Source: Microvirga guangxiensis | Lineage (GTDB): Bacteria; Pseudomonadota; Alphaproteobacteria; Rhizobiales; Beijerinckiaceae | NCBI RefSeq assembly: GCF_900102135.1 | Contig: NZ_FMVJ01000008.1 | Coordinates: 30,020-94,019 of the forward strand | Direction: 5' to 3' | DNA: 64,000 nucleotides | Shown here: positions 8,164 to 16,712 of the stretch, one piece after another | Numbering within the stretch: the stretch's first letter is position 1 | Layout: every line of letters begins with the position of its first letter | Notes under the pieces: generated by a model | Told to the model about the DNA's origin: nothing | The model's database searches: none | What the model saw: only the letters and a program-made list of their open reading frames with translations | Program-made: the position numbers and the translations under genes

Positions 8164-8936
8164 ATGATACCTTACCGGACCATCGTGGTTCTGATGGCAG
8201 CATCTCTCTGCCTCGGGCGGGCCGCGGCCCAGGAGCGCACGGTCACCGTCGGGGTTCCTGCCGGCCCCCTCATGCAGCTCGTTCAGTCGCTGGGCGTCGC
8301 GTTCCGGCTTAGACCGAAATCGCCGTGGCCGCGGCCGAGGTGAACCCGGACGGTGCCCCGTCGACGGCCGGGATCAATACGGTCCTTCTGCCCCGTCGTA
8401 TGCTCGACAGGCTGCCGTAAGGACATCTCCCACCACAAACGGTCTTCCGTGGCGATGTCATCTTGGTGGGTTCCCAGGCGGAGATGGCGCGCGTGCGGGG
8501 CCTGAAGGACATCAAGATGGCAGTGCGCTGGATCGCCTCGGCTCGCGGGACGCGGGATCGTGAGCTTGCCTTGTGGAACGGCATGGGCGTCAACGTCCAC
8601 ACCCGCTCGACCTGGTACGTCGGTTCACGGGGTGATGAAGCGGAGGTTCTCAGACAGGCCGGAAACCTCGGAGCCTATGTCCTGGTCGAACGTATGACAT
8701 GGGCGGCCCAGGCCAACCAGCGGGGTCTCGAGGTGCTGGTGCCCGGGGACCCGGTGCTGCGCACCAATTATGCAAGCGCACTGACCCGGGATGGCCGGGA
8801 GGAAGCGGTCACCTGGCACGACTGGCTGTTGTCCGATGCGGCACAGGCCGTGATCGCGGAGTTCAGCTTGGGCGGCGTGCGCATCTTCACGCCGGAAAAT
8901 GGCCACAACGGCGATGGAAGGCCGCCCCGAACGTGA
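8164..8936 (+). pseudogene. Broken tungstate-type (TupA/COG2998) ABC substrate-binding protein gene
   Basis: The ATG at 8164 begins a signal peptide (MIPYRTIVVLMAASLCLGRAAAQ) followed by a mature start, TVTVGVPAGPLMQLVQSLG. The frame then breaks near 8300 and a TAA stands near 8418 in the next usable frame. From about 8450 homology resumes as DVILVGSQAEMARVRGLKDI, ELALWNGMGV, AYVLVERMTWAAQA, LVPGDPVLRTNYAS and WHDWLLSDAAQAVIAEF. These are the body and C terminus of a TupA-like oxyanion-binding protein. The central lobe is shortened. No tupB/tupC genes are adjacent, so the system is decayed. Confidence 0.7.
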
Positions 8937-9019
8937 ACTTGCCCGGCCGATGGCGCCCCCCTGATCCTGCGCGTCATCTAATACCGCAATTCGCGCCAGG
9001 GATCGCAAGGGGGCCAGTT

Positions 9020-9886
9020 CTAGTGGTACAGAAACAGGACCGCCGGGCAGGCGTTCAGGATCTCCCGGGTGCAGGACCCGAAGATCTCACCGATGCCGCG
9101 GTGGCCGTAGGCTCCCATGACGATTGTGCCGGCCTTGAGCGCCTTCGCCAGTCCCAGGATCGTCTCCGCGGGAGTGCCAGCCTCGCGGTCGCCTAGGCCG
9201 ATGGCATGCGTTTCGGCCGCCGCATGCCGCCGAAGCAGGGTGCAGGCGCGCTCCGCCGTCTGCCCGGCCCGGTCGGATGACGACTGATCGAGCGTCACGA
9301 CATGGACGACGCGACCTGCGGCGAGACCGAGGAGCGCGAACATATGCACCGCCCGCGACGAGGCCGGGCTGCCGTCGAACGCCACCAGCACCGGCTCCTT
9401 CGAGGTATCCTGCCCCAAACCTGGGACATCGTCGGGCACGAGCAGGACCGGGCGAGGCTCGATCCGGACGATGCGATCGACGCACAGAGGTAGCTCGCAG
9501 ATCTCGCCACCTACGTCGAACATGCTGTTGCGGCCCAGCACGATCAGGTCATGGGAGACCGCCTCGACCCCGACCACCTGAAGGGGATTTCCATCGACCT
9601 CGCGGACCTCCAGCGAGGGAATGCCCACCCTTTCGGCGCGCCCGCGAAAGTCCTGGAGGACTGCATCCACCCGCTCGGTCGCGTTTTGGAGTTCCTTCAG
9701 GTCCAGGGCAGTCTTGTAGGCCATTCCACCGACCGGCACGGCCTCAGGGCGCTGGATCCAGGCCGAGTTAACGATGCCCAGTCCGTCCACGTGAGCCTTG
9801 TGGCGGCGGGCCAGTTCCAGCCCGAGGCTGGCGGCTTGCAGGCTGGACGGTGAACCGTCTAGGGCGATCAGGATACTGCGCAGCAT
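9020..9886 (-). CDS. Universal stress protein, tandem UspA domains
   Basis: The ATG at 9884-9886 follows a strong GAGGAGGACACC ribosome site; an upstream frame to 9955 is not needed. The 288-residue protein contains two Usp folds. The first starts MLRSILIALDGSPSSLQAA. The second, from about residue 160, starts PVLVAFDGSPASSRAVH and ends in GTIVMGAYGHRGIGEIFGSCTREIL, the G-2X-G-9X-G(S/T) ATP-binding signature. Domain 1 has a degraded G-loop (LGRNSMFDVGGEICEL). Such tandem proteins usually act in the cytoplasm under energy, oxidative or metal stress. It lies 22 bp downstream of the P-type ATPase gene and is probably co-transcribed with it. Confidence 0.88.
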   Translation of the reverse strand: MLRSILIALDGSPSSLQAASLGLELARRHKAHVDGLGIVNSAWIQRPEAVPVGGMAYKTALDLKELQNATERVDAVLQDFRGRAERVGIPSLEVREVDGNPLQVVGVEAVSHDLIVLGRNSMFDVGGEICELPLCVDRIVRIEPRPVLLVPDDVPGLGQDTSKEPVLVAFDGSPASSRAVHMFALLGLAAGRVVHVVTLDQSSSDRAGQTAERACTLLRRHAAAETHAIGLGDREAGTPAETILGLAKALKAGTIVMGAYGHRGIGEIFGSCTREILNACPAVLFLYH

Positions 9887-9908
9887 ATGGTGTCCTCCTC
9901 CTTGCCGA

Positions 9909-12680
9909 TCACGTGGATCGGTGTTGCTTGAGCATTGGCGTGAGCCGGCCCGCACGGGCGACGAGCCATTTTTCGCCTTCCAGGATGAACAGCAGGATTA
10001 CGCCCGTCGCCACGATGGCCGCACCATCCGGCAGCGACACCGCCTGGGTGTCGAACAGCGCCTGCATCGGCGGCAGGTAGGTGAAGGCAAGCTGCGCCAG
10101 GACCACCGCTCCGACGCCGATCAGGACGGGCCGGGTTCCCAGCACCCCCTGCCATGAGAGGGACCGCGCATGCAGGAAGCGGACGCTGAACAGGTAAAAA
10201 ATCTCCAGCACCACGAGGGTGTTCACCACGATCGTGCGGGCCTCCTCGATCGGCAGGCCGCGCCGGATCGACCATTCGAACATGCCGAAGACGGCGATCA
10301 CGAACAGGATCGACACGAACACGATCCGCCAGACGAGAAAGCCCGACAGGATCGGCTCGTCGCGCCTGCGCGGCGGACGGCGCATCACGTCCGGTTCCGG
10401 TTGCTCGAAGGCGAGCGTCAACCCGAGGGTCGCCGCCGTGATCATGTTGACCCACAGGATCTGCACGGGCGTGATCGGCAGGGTCAGGCCGAGCAGCATG
10501 GCGGCGATGATCGCCAGCGCCTCGCCGCCATTCGTCGGCAGGGTCCAGGCGATCACCTTCTTGAGGTTGTCGTAGACCGTCCGACCCTCGTGCACGGCCG
10601 CGACGATCGAGGCGAAGTTGTCGTCGGCCAGCACCATCTCGGCAGCCTCCTTAGCCGCCTCCGTTCCCTTGCGGCCCATGGCGACGCCGACGTCGGCCTG
10701 CTTGAGAGAGGGAGCGTCGTTGACCCCATCCCCGGTCATTACGACTACCTCGCGGTCGGCCTGCAATGCCTGGACGATGCGCAGCTTGTGCTCGGGGCTG
10801 GTGCGAGCGAAGACGGTCACTTCGCGCACGATGGAGCGGAACCGGCCGTCGTCCATCCCGTCGAGGGCGGCACCCGTGGTCACTGCGCCGTCGCTGCCCC
10901 GAATGCCGATGGCCGCGGCGATGGCGCCCGCCGTTGCTGCATGGTCGCCGGTGATCATCTTGATCCGGATCCCAGCGGACTGGCACTCCCGCACGGCCGC
11001 GAGGGCCTCGTCGCGTGGCGGATCGATCAGGCCGAGCAGGCCCAGCATGGTCAGGCCGTCCTCGACGTCGGCGAACCGCAGCGGATCGGACGGAATCCGG
11101 GGCAGCCGTTTCGCCGCGATCCCGAGGACGCGCTGCCCCTGCCGGGCTGCCGCGTCGGCCTGGGCTGTCCACCAAGCAGCGTCCAAAGGCCGATCCCCTG
11201 ACGCGGTACGGTCCACGGCGCACATGGCAATCACCCGTTCGGGAGCCCCCTTCACGTAGAGGACGGTGGTGCCCTCCGGCAGTAGGTGCAGCGAGGCCAT
11301 GAAGCGGTGCTGCGCGTCGAAGGGGATCTCGTCGACCCGGCTGAACCAGCGCCTGAGTTCCTGCGGGTCCATGCCGGCCTTCATGGCGAGTGAGACCAGC
11401 GCCCCCTCCATCGGATCGCCGTCCACGGCCCATCCCGCCGCCGTCCGGCGCAGGCCGGCGTCGTTGCAGAGGCACGCTCCGCGCACAACCTCGGTTAGGA
11501 CCGGATCCTCGCTCATGGCGACGGCCTTGCCGCCCGAGAGGATCTCGCCTTCGGGAGCGTACCCGCTGCCGGTCACCTCGAAGCGCCCGTCCGGCGTGAT
11601 GACCGTTCGCGCCATCATCTCGTTCCGGGTGAGCGTTCCGGTCTTGTCGGAGCAGATCACGGAGACGGAGCCGACGGTCTCCACAGCCGGCAGGCGTCGG
11701 ATGATGGCGTTACGCGCGGCCATCCGCTGCACGCCGATCGCCAGCGTGATTGTCATCACGGCGGGAAGCCCTTCCGGAATGGCCGCGACGGCGAGGCCGA
11801 CGACTGCCATGAACGCCTCACCCCACGGGGTTCCGTGGACCATGACGGCAAACCCGAACACGGCAGCCGCCACGGCGAGGATCGCGCCCGTGAGCATGCG
11901 GGCGAACCGGTTCATCTGCCGCACGAGCGGGGTGGTGAGCGTCTCCACCTCGCCCAGCAGTGTGGTGATCCGGCCGATCTCTGTGCCCGCCCCGGTGCCG
12001 ACGACGATGCCCGTTCCCTGCCCTGCCACCGCGAGGCTGCCCGAGAAGGCCATGCAGGTCCGGTCGCCCAGCGCCGCATCCGCGGCGACCGGGCTTGTCT
12101 CCTTCTCCACCGGGACCGACTCGCCCGTGAGGATGGCCTCGTCGATGCGCAGGTTCCGGCTTCGGAGGAGCCGCACATCCGCCGGCACCCGATCGCCAGC
12201 CTCGATCAGCACGATGTCGCCCGGAACCAGCTCCTCGGCCTTGACCGTCCGGCGCTGCCCGTCCCGGATCACGGAGGCCTGGGCCGAGATCATGGCGCGG
12301 ATGGCGTCCAGCGCCTGTTCGGCCCGCCCCTCCTGGACGAATCCGATGACCGCGTTCACGAGAACGACGAGCAGGATCACAGAGGTGTCGATCACATGTC
12401 CGAGAAGCGCAGTCACCACGGCGGCCGCGAGGAGGACAAGGATTAGGACATTGTTGAACTGCGACAGGAAGCGGGAAAGCGCGGTGCGCCGCTCGCCTTC
12501 GGGCATCCGGTTGTAGCCATGCCGCTCGAGCCGCCGCCGCACCTCGGCGGGATTCAATCCCTCATGACGTGTGCCGAACGCGGCCAGCGTGCCACTGGCC
12601 GTTGCCGCATGCCATGGAGTTGGTTCCGGTTGCCTGTGCTGGCCCGGGTCGTCCCCGGCCAAGGCGGTCGCATTGTGCAT
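9909..12680 (-). CDS. Cation-translocating P-type ATPase, P2 (PacL/PMR1-like) type
   Basis: The 923-residue protein starts at ATG 12678-12680 (GAGGGG ribosome site). Features in order are a cation-ATPase N-terminal domain (PEVRRRLERHGYNRMPEG-type), helices 1-2, the actuator with LTGESVPV, helix 4 with AVAAIPEGLPAV (the ion-binding PEGLP of Ca2+-type pumps), the phosphorylation motif ICSDKTGTLT (Asp345 from this start), MVTGDH-like MITGDHAATA, the hinge [20 protein letters not shown], and a C-terminal six-helix domain. It couples ATP hydrolysis to cation export across the inner membrane. The ion may be Ca2+, Mn2+ or Na+, which sequence alone does not settle. It is followed by a universal stress protein gene, which suggests a stress-induced unit. 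Confidence 0.9.
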   Translation of the reverse strand: MHNATALAGDDPGQHRQPEPTPWHAATASGTLAAFGTRHEGLNPAEVRRRLERHGYNRMPEGERRTALSRFLSQFNNVLILVLLAAAVVTALLGHVIDTSVILLVVLVNAVIGFVQEGRAEQALDAIRAMISAQASVIRDGQRRTVKAEELVPGDIVLIEAGDRVPADVRLLRSRNLRIDEAILTGESVPVEKETSPVAADAALGDRTCMAFSGSLAVAGQGTGIVVGTGAGTEIGRITTLLGEVETLTTPLVRQMNRFARMLTGAILAVAAAVFGFAVMVHGTPWGEAFMAVVGLAVAAIPEGLPAVMTITLAIGVQRMAARNAIIRRLPAVETVGSVSVICSDKTGTLTRNEMMARTVITPDGRFEVTGSGYAPEGEILSGGKAVAMSEDPVLTEVVRGACLCNDAGLRRTAAGWAVDGDPMEGALVSLAMKAGMDPQELRRWFSRVDEIPFDAQHRFMASLHLLPEGTTVLYVKGAPERVIAMCAVDRTASGDRPLDAAWWTAQADAAARQGQRVLGIAAKRLPRIPSDPLRFADVEDGLTMLGLLGLIDPPRDEALAAVRECQSAGIRIKMITGDHAATAGAIAAAIGIRGSDGAVTTGAALDGMDDGRFRSIVREVTVFARTSPEHKLRIVQALQADREVVVMTGDGVNDAPSLKQADVGVAMGRKGTEAAKEAAEMVLADDNFASIVAAVHEGRTVYDNLKKVIAWTLPTNGGEALAIIAAMLLGLTLPITPVQILWVNMITAATLGLTLAFEQPEPDVMRRPPRRRDEPILSGFLVWRIVFVSILFVIAVFGMFEWSIRRGLPIEEARTIVVNTLVVLEIFYLFSVRFLHARSLSWQGVLGTRPVLIGVGAVVLAQLAFTYLPPMQALFDTQAVSLPDGAAIVATGVILLFILEGEKWLVARAGRLTPMLKQHRST

Positions 12681-12729
12681 CGTCAGCCCCTCACGACTGC
12701 AACCGGACATCCTGCCCGGCTCGGGATAT

Positions 12730-12940
12730 TCATGGCGTGATTGCCACTTTCAGCACACCGTCGCGCTGATGAGTGAGCATGTCACAGGCCTCCTCGATCC
12801 GGTCGAGCTTGAAGCGATGCGTCACGAGGTGACGGGTGTGGACCCGACCCGACGCGATGGCGCCCATGAGCCGCCGAATGTGCTCCTCTCAGCATTGGGA
12901 CATTGCCTTGATCTCCGCAATGCCCATGGCCCAGATGCGC
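12730..12940 (-). pseudogene. C-terminal remnant of a zinc-dependent alcohol dehydrogenase
   Basis: Minus-strand translation gives HIRRLMGAIASGRVHTRHLV, then THRFKLDRIEEACDMLTHQR and DGVLKVAITP followed by a stop, the usual end of a medium-chain zinc alcohol dehydrogenase. An in-frame TGA interrupts it near 12894, and the catalytic and NAD-binding parts are missing. The remnant is bounded on one side by the P-type ATPase gene and on the other by the small gene at 12941. It is non-functional. Confidence 0.7.
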
Positions 12941-13147
12941 CTATGGGAGGGCATGAGCGGGGGCCGGCCTTATGTCCTCTTGCCGTACGATCTTGTCACC
13001 ACCCGTCATGGTCTTGATCAGGTAGGCCGGCGGACGCTCGGTTCCGGGCGCGACGATGCTGACGACGCAGTAAGTGCGTCCCTTCTCCCTGTCAGCGACA
13101 TCAGCGCTCAGGCGGACAAGCTGACCGATGTGAAACGTGGATTGCAT
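12941..13147 (-). CDS. Small hypothetical protein, paralog of the protein at 7798-8007
   Basis: The ATG at 13145-13147 has an AGGAGGGTTTC ribosome site, better placed than the upstream ATG at 13195. The 68-residue product begins MQSTFHIGQLVRLSADVADR and contains YCVVSIVAPG and ERPPAYLIKTMTGGDKIVRQEDIRPA. It shares the opening F-x-[IV]-G-Q-L-V-R and the closing [IV]VR[EQ][AE]D sequence with the protein at 7798-8007. The two genes flank the stress block (KdpDE, Usp, P-type ATPase). Function unknown; a small beta-rich fold seems likely. Confidence 0.6.
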   Translation of the reverse strand: MQSTFHIGQLVRLSADVADREKGRTYCVVSIVAPGTERPPAYLIKTMTGGDKIVRQEDIRPAPAHALP

Positions 13148-13207
13148 GAAACCCTCCTGAAGGCTGCGGCAGGATCGGCACCTGGAATCAGCCACGAGGC
13201 CATCCTC

Positions 13208-13471
13208 TCAGGCTGCGAAGGACTGACCGCGCTGCTGCATCCAAAGCCGATTCAACAGGTCGACATAGGGCTGGCGCCTCTCGTGGTGGGCGGCCCTGAG
13301 TCTTTCGCTGATGTACTGCTTGCGCTCCTTGGCGCTGGCGCTGTTCTCGACTTTTTCTAGTTCGACCTGATGCTCGAAATCGATGTGACCCAGCGTCCGC
13401 GCGACCTCTTTCATCATCAGGTCAAGGCCGGGCGAGTACATTCGATACTGCTGGCTCGCGTGATTGGACAT
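13208..13471 (-). CDS. Small hypothetical protein (87 aa)
   Basis: The ATG at 13469-13471 is preceded by GGAGGGGAAAC. The product is mostly helical and charged: MSNHASQQYRMYSPGLDLMM, then EVARTLGHIDFEHQVELEKV, a charged stretch (SASAKERKQYISERLRAAHH), and RRQPYVDLLNRLWMQQ. No signal or membrane segment is visible. It lies 60 bp upstream of the small gene at 12941-13147 on the same strand, so they may be co-transcribed. I do not recognise the family. Confidence 0.6.
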   Translation of the reverse strand: MSNHASQQYRMYSPGLDLMMKEVARTLGHIDFEHQVELEKVENSASAKERKQYISERLRAAHHERRQPYVDLLNRLWMQQRGQSFAA

Positions 13472-13570
13472 GTTTCCCCTCCATGATTGTTCATCATTGC
13501 TTGAGGCTGCGCTTATCCAAGAAATTGACGGCATCTTGGGCCACTATCGTTGCTGCGGGGCAAAGAGAAA

Positions 13571-13588
13571 CTCCGTATTTTTACGGAG
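13571..13588. repeat. Perfect inverted repeat CTCCGTA-TTTT-TACGGAG
   Basis: Seven-base perfect arms around a TTTT loop, about 100 bp upstream of the small gene at 13208-13471 and in the space between it and the kinase remnant. It could be an operator or a weak terminator; no T-run follows. Confidence 0.4.
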
Positions 13589-13682
13589 ACATGGCCGACA
13601 GGGCACCCCCGGCCACGGGGATGTCAGACGGAGTTGATCCTGACATCGGAGGACTGCCGATGGTCCTCAGCAATGTGACGAG

Positions 13683-13830
13683 CTAACTTGGAGAATGCCG
13701 GACGACGCTCATGAGGAAGCCGTTGGGGTGGATCAGGTCGACGGCGCTCCCCGGGCTCTGCGGCCACGTCTCGACCGGCCCGAGCGGCGTTGCCGCCCAG
13801 TCGTGGGTTCCGGATGAGACCGGACATCTC
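13683..13830 (-). pseudogene. N-terminal remnant of a PAS/GAF-type histidine kinase
   Basis: One minus-strand frame ending at the stop at 13683-13685 reads GTHDWAATPLGPVETWPQSP, then GSAVDLIHPNGFLMSVVR. The DW-(S/A)-xTPLGP-x-E-x-WPQSLR-x-AV pattern is characteristic of the first 40 residues of many PAS-domain light or stress histidine kinases. Nothing else of the kinase remains, and the piece lacks a good start. It is a remnant, probably left by deletion next to the AioR-like gene. Confidence 0.45.
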
Positions 13831-13957
13831 GCCCGTGCCTGATGGCCAATCCTCCGGGTGGGCGCTGGCGAGGCTCGTGGTGCGGGGTTCGGTCATGGGA
13901 TCGCTACACGTCCCGTGAATACACAGCCCTCCGTCGGGATGCTGAGTACGTTTCACC

Positions 13958-15280
13958 CTAGTTTTGGGAGGCCTCGATGTGATGCCGCCGCATCTTCTCC
14001 CACATGGTCGTACGAGAGATCCCGAGCGCGCCTGCTGCCTCGACGATCGCGCCTCCGCTCTGGCGTAGGGCCCGCAGGATTTCCCGTTTCTCCGCCTCGT
14101 CGCGCGCGGCCTCGAGCGATCCGGCCTTGGAATCGGTCACGGAGAGGGGGGGACATCGATCAGGGAAGAGATCGCCCGGCATGATCCACGGTCCAGGCGA
14201 GAGCGACACCGCGCGCTCGATCCGGTTCCGGAGTTCCCGTACGTTGCCCGGCCAATCGTGCCCGCGCAGCTCGTCGACGGCATGGCCGCTGAGGCCGGCA
14301 AGCTCCACCCCGACGTCGTCGGCGAGCATCTCTACGAGGCGCCCGGCGAGCCACTCGATGTCGTCCGGGCGCTCCCTGAGCGGCGGGATGGACACGGTCA
14401 ACACGTTGATCCGGTAATAGAGGTCCTCCCGGAAGCGCCCTTCCCTCACGCGGGCCGGCAGGTCGGCGTTGGTCGCGCACACAAGCCGTGCCCGAAACGC
14501 GACCTCGGTCTCGCCGCCGAGGCGATGGAAGGAACGGTCCTCGAGAAGCCGCAGGAGCTTCGCTTGCAGCTTCAGGTCGAGCTCGCCGATCTCGTCCAGG
14601 AACAGGATCCCGTCACGGGCCCGCTCGGCGTAGCCGAGATGCCGGGAGGACGCTCCCGTGAAGGCACCCTTTTCGTGCCCGAACAGCTCGCTTTCCATCA
14701 GGTCCTTCGGGATCGCCGCGCAGTTCACGGCGACGAAGGGCGCCGTGGCACCGCGCACGCCGTGCAGGTACCGGGCACAGACTTCCTTGCCGACCCCGGT
14801 TTCCCCGGTCAGCAGGACCGGGGCCGGAAGCCGGCCGATCCGCTGGAGGAGGCGCTGGACCTCGTGCATCTGCGGGCTGACGCCGAGGACCGGGGCTGCG
14901 CCCTGCTCGATCGGTCGGAGCAACTGGGCGACCCGGTCGAGGAAGCGGCCCGTCTCGAACGGCTTCGTGATGTAGTCCCCGGCCCCGTTCCGCATCAGCC
15001 TGACCGCCTGGTCGATGTCCCCGTGCCCCGTCGCGAACAGGAACGGCGGGCACTCCGGCTGGGCCGAAGCCATCCTGAACACGTCCTCGCCCGTTCCGTC
15101 GGGCAACCGGATGTCACAGACGACGAGGTCGGGGGCGAACGCGGCCAGGTTCTCAAGCGCACTGCGGCAGTCCTGCCACCAGAGTACCTTGGCTCCTTCA
15201 AGCGTGAGCCGCTCCATGAGCGCCTCGCCCATGATCGGATCATCCTCGACGAGCGCGATGGTGCGTCCCTCAAGCGACAT
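13958..15280 (-). CDS. Sigma-54-dependent response regulator, AioR-like (NtrC/DctD family)
   Basis: ATG at 15278-15280 has a GAGGAGGGA ribosome site. The 440-residue product has a receiver domain (VEDDPIMGEAL; phospho-acceptor Asp56 in VVCDIRLPDGTG; ITKPFETGRF). The AAA+ domain follows with Walker A GETGVGKEV, the GAFTGA loop (HEKGAFTGAS) that contacts sigma-54, Walker B ILFLDEIGEL and the Arg finger region REDLYYRINV. A Fis-type helix-turn-helix closes it (AAGALGISRTTMWEKMRRHHI). It overlaps the kinase gene by 11 bp. The three-gene order binding protein-kinase-activator matches aioX-aioS-aioR, and a sigma-54 promoter controls aioB at the window's left end, so activation of arsenite oxidase is the likely role. 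The general class is certain; the Aio assignment is inferred. Confidence 0.8.
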   Translation of the reverse strand: MSLEGRTIALVEDDPIMGEALMERLTLEGAKVLWWQDCRSALENLAAFAPDLVVCDIRLPDGTGEDVFRMASAQPECPPFLFATGHGDIDQAVRLMRNGAGDYITKPFETGRFLDRVAQLLRPIEQGAAPVLGVSPQMHEVQRLLQRIGRLPAPVLLTGETGVGKEVCARYLHGVRGATAPFVAVNCAAIPKDLMESELFGHEKGAFTGASSRHLGYAERARDGILFLDEIGELDLKLQAKLLRLLEDRSFHRLGGETEVAFRARLVCATNADLPARVREGRFREDLYYRINVLTVSIPPLRERPDDIEWLAGRLVEMLADDVGVELAGLSGHAVDELRGHDWPGNVRELRNRIERAVSLSPGPWIMPGDLFPDRCPPLSVTDSKAGSLEAARDEAEKREILRALRQSGGAIVEAAGALGISRTTMWEKMRRHHIEASQN

Positions 15281-16712
15281 CGGCGAGTCCCTCCTCACGG
15301 GCAAACGGTATGGCCACTCGGATGGTCGTTCCCTTGGGCAGCCTCGGGGTCACGGCGATGGTGCCTCTACCCTCCCTGACCAGGCGACGCACCATCCACA
15401 GTCCCAGGCCGCTCCCTGACGCGGACACCGCTTGGTCACGTCGTCCGGCGAGCACGTCGTGGGCGGAATCCGAGAGGCCCGATCCGCTGTCCTCGACGGT
15501 CGCGACGAGGTGGGCGTCCTCCACGGTTGCCCTGAGCGACACCTGTCCTCCCGGCGGGGTGGCCTGGCAGGCATTGAGGAGCAGGTTCAGAACGACCTGC
15601 CGGACCACGGAGGGGGACACTCGAACCTCGTCGAAACCCTCGTTCCGCCATTGCAGGACCAAGCCCTTGCGACGGATCTCGGGTTCGATCAGCAGCTTGA
15701 GGTCATCGATGTCGGCCCGTTGCAACGAGCGGGCGTCGCGGTCGGCCCGGTAAGTGACCAGTGTCGTGCGGACGACGTCGCGGATGCCCTTGAGGCCCCT
15801 GTCGATGAGGTCGATGGTGCGCTTCCGGACGTCGGAGCGCTCGCCGTGTTCCTTGAGGGTATCGATGGCGTTGAAGAGGCCGCCGAGAGGGTTGTTGATC
15901 TCGTGCGCCATGCCGGAGGCCAGGCGGCCGAGGCTCGCCAGCCGCTCCTCCTCCGCGAGGTGCCGTGACAGGGCCTCGCGCTCGCGCACGGCCTCGGCCA
16001 TCCTGTTGAACGCCGCGAAGAGGCCGCGGAACTCACGGGGCGCGGTCGTCACCAGGGTCTCCGGAATGGGTTCGACCGGACCCTCCGGACTGGCCATCAG
16101 ATGGGAGGCCAGGACGCGCACCGGCCGCATCATCCGGCGGACGGTCAGCCAAGCCGTCAGCGCCAGGACGAGTGTCAGCGCCGCGTTCGTGCCGATCAGA
16201 GTCATCAGGACGGAACGGCGCTCCGCCAGGAGGGGCGTGATGTCGAACGAGGCATGGACTGATCCGACGATCCGGTCCCCCGAGGACAGGTCGCGCCGTG
16301 CGACGGCCCTGCCCTCGGTCTCGTTGCTCGCGATCGTCGGGGCCGTCGTCCGCTCTGCCAGGAAGGAGGACGGCAGCGGCGACCAGGACGGGTGCCGGCG
16401 GGGATCGGACGATGCGAGGACCCGGCCGTCGGCGGACGCAACCACGGTTTCCATGGGCTTCAGGTCCGCATGGGTCTGCCGCGCCCGGTCAATAATGTCG
16501 AACACCTCCCACACGTCCTCCCGGACCACCGGCGCCACCAGCGCCGGGGCGAGTCCGTCCAGGTAGACCGTCGCCAGGTCACCAAGATGCCGGGTCTGCG
16601 CCTCCTGCAACCGGGTCAGCACGCGTTCGGAGATGAACACGGCAATCGCCGCCATGAACACGATCACGACAGCCGGGATCCTGATCGCGAGCGGAATCCG
16701 GACAGTCCTCAC
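15270..16712 (-). CDS. Membrane sensor histidine kinase, AioS-like
   Basis: The 480-residue protein has a first membrane helix at about 10-28, a periplasmic sensor domain of about 140 residues, and a second helix at about 167-190. A HAMP-like linker (MMRPVRVLASHL) follows, then a coiled stretch, then the H-box GMAHEINNPLGG with His270. The ATPase domain shows LNLLLNACQATPPGG (N box), VEDSGSGL (G1) and GSGLGLWMV (G2). It is of the DctB/NtrB class that partners NtrC-type activators. It overlaps the upstream binding-protein gene by 4 bp and the downstream activator gene by 11 bp, so the three proteins are made together. It probably receives its signal from the periplasmic binding protein. Confidence 0.8.
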   Translation of the reverse strand: MRTVRIPLAIRIPAVVIVFMAAIAVFISERVLTRLQEAQTRHLGDLATVYLDGLAPALVAPVVREDVWEVFDIIDRARQTHADLKPMETVVASADGRVLASSDPRRHPSWSPLPSSFLAERTTAPTIASNETEGRAVARRDLSSGDRIVGSVHASFDITPLLAERRSVLMTLIGTNAALTLVLALTAWLTVRRMMRPVRVLASHLMASPEGPVEPIPETLVTTAPREFRGLFAAFNRMAEAVREREALSRHLAEEERLASLGRLASGMAHEINNPLGGLFNAIDTLKEHGERSDVRKRTIDLIDRGLKGIRDVVRTTLVTYRADRDARSLQRADIDDLKLLIEPEIRRKGLVLQWRNEGFDEVRVSPSVVRQVVLNLLLNACQATPPGGQVSLRATVEDAHLVATVEDSGSGLSDSAHDVLAGRRDQAVSASGSGLGLWMVRRLVREGRGTIAVTPRLPKGTTIRVAIPFAREEGLADVA

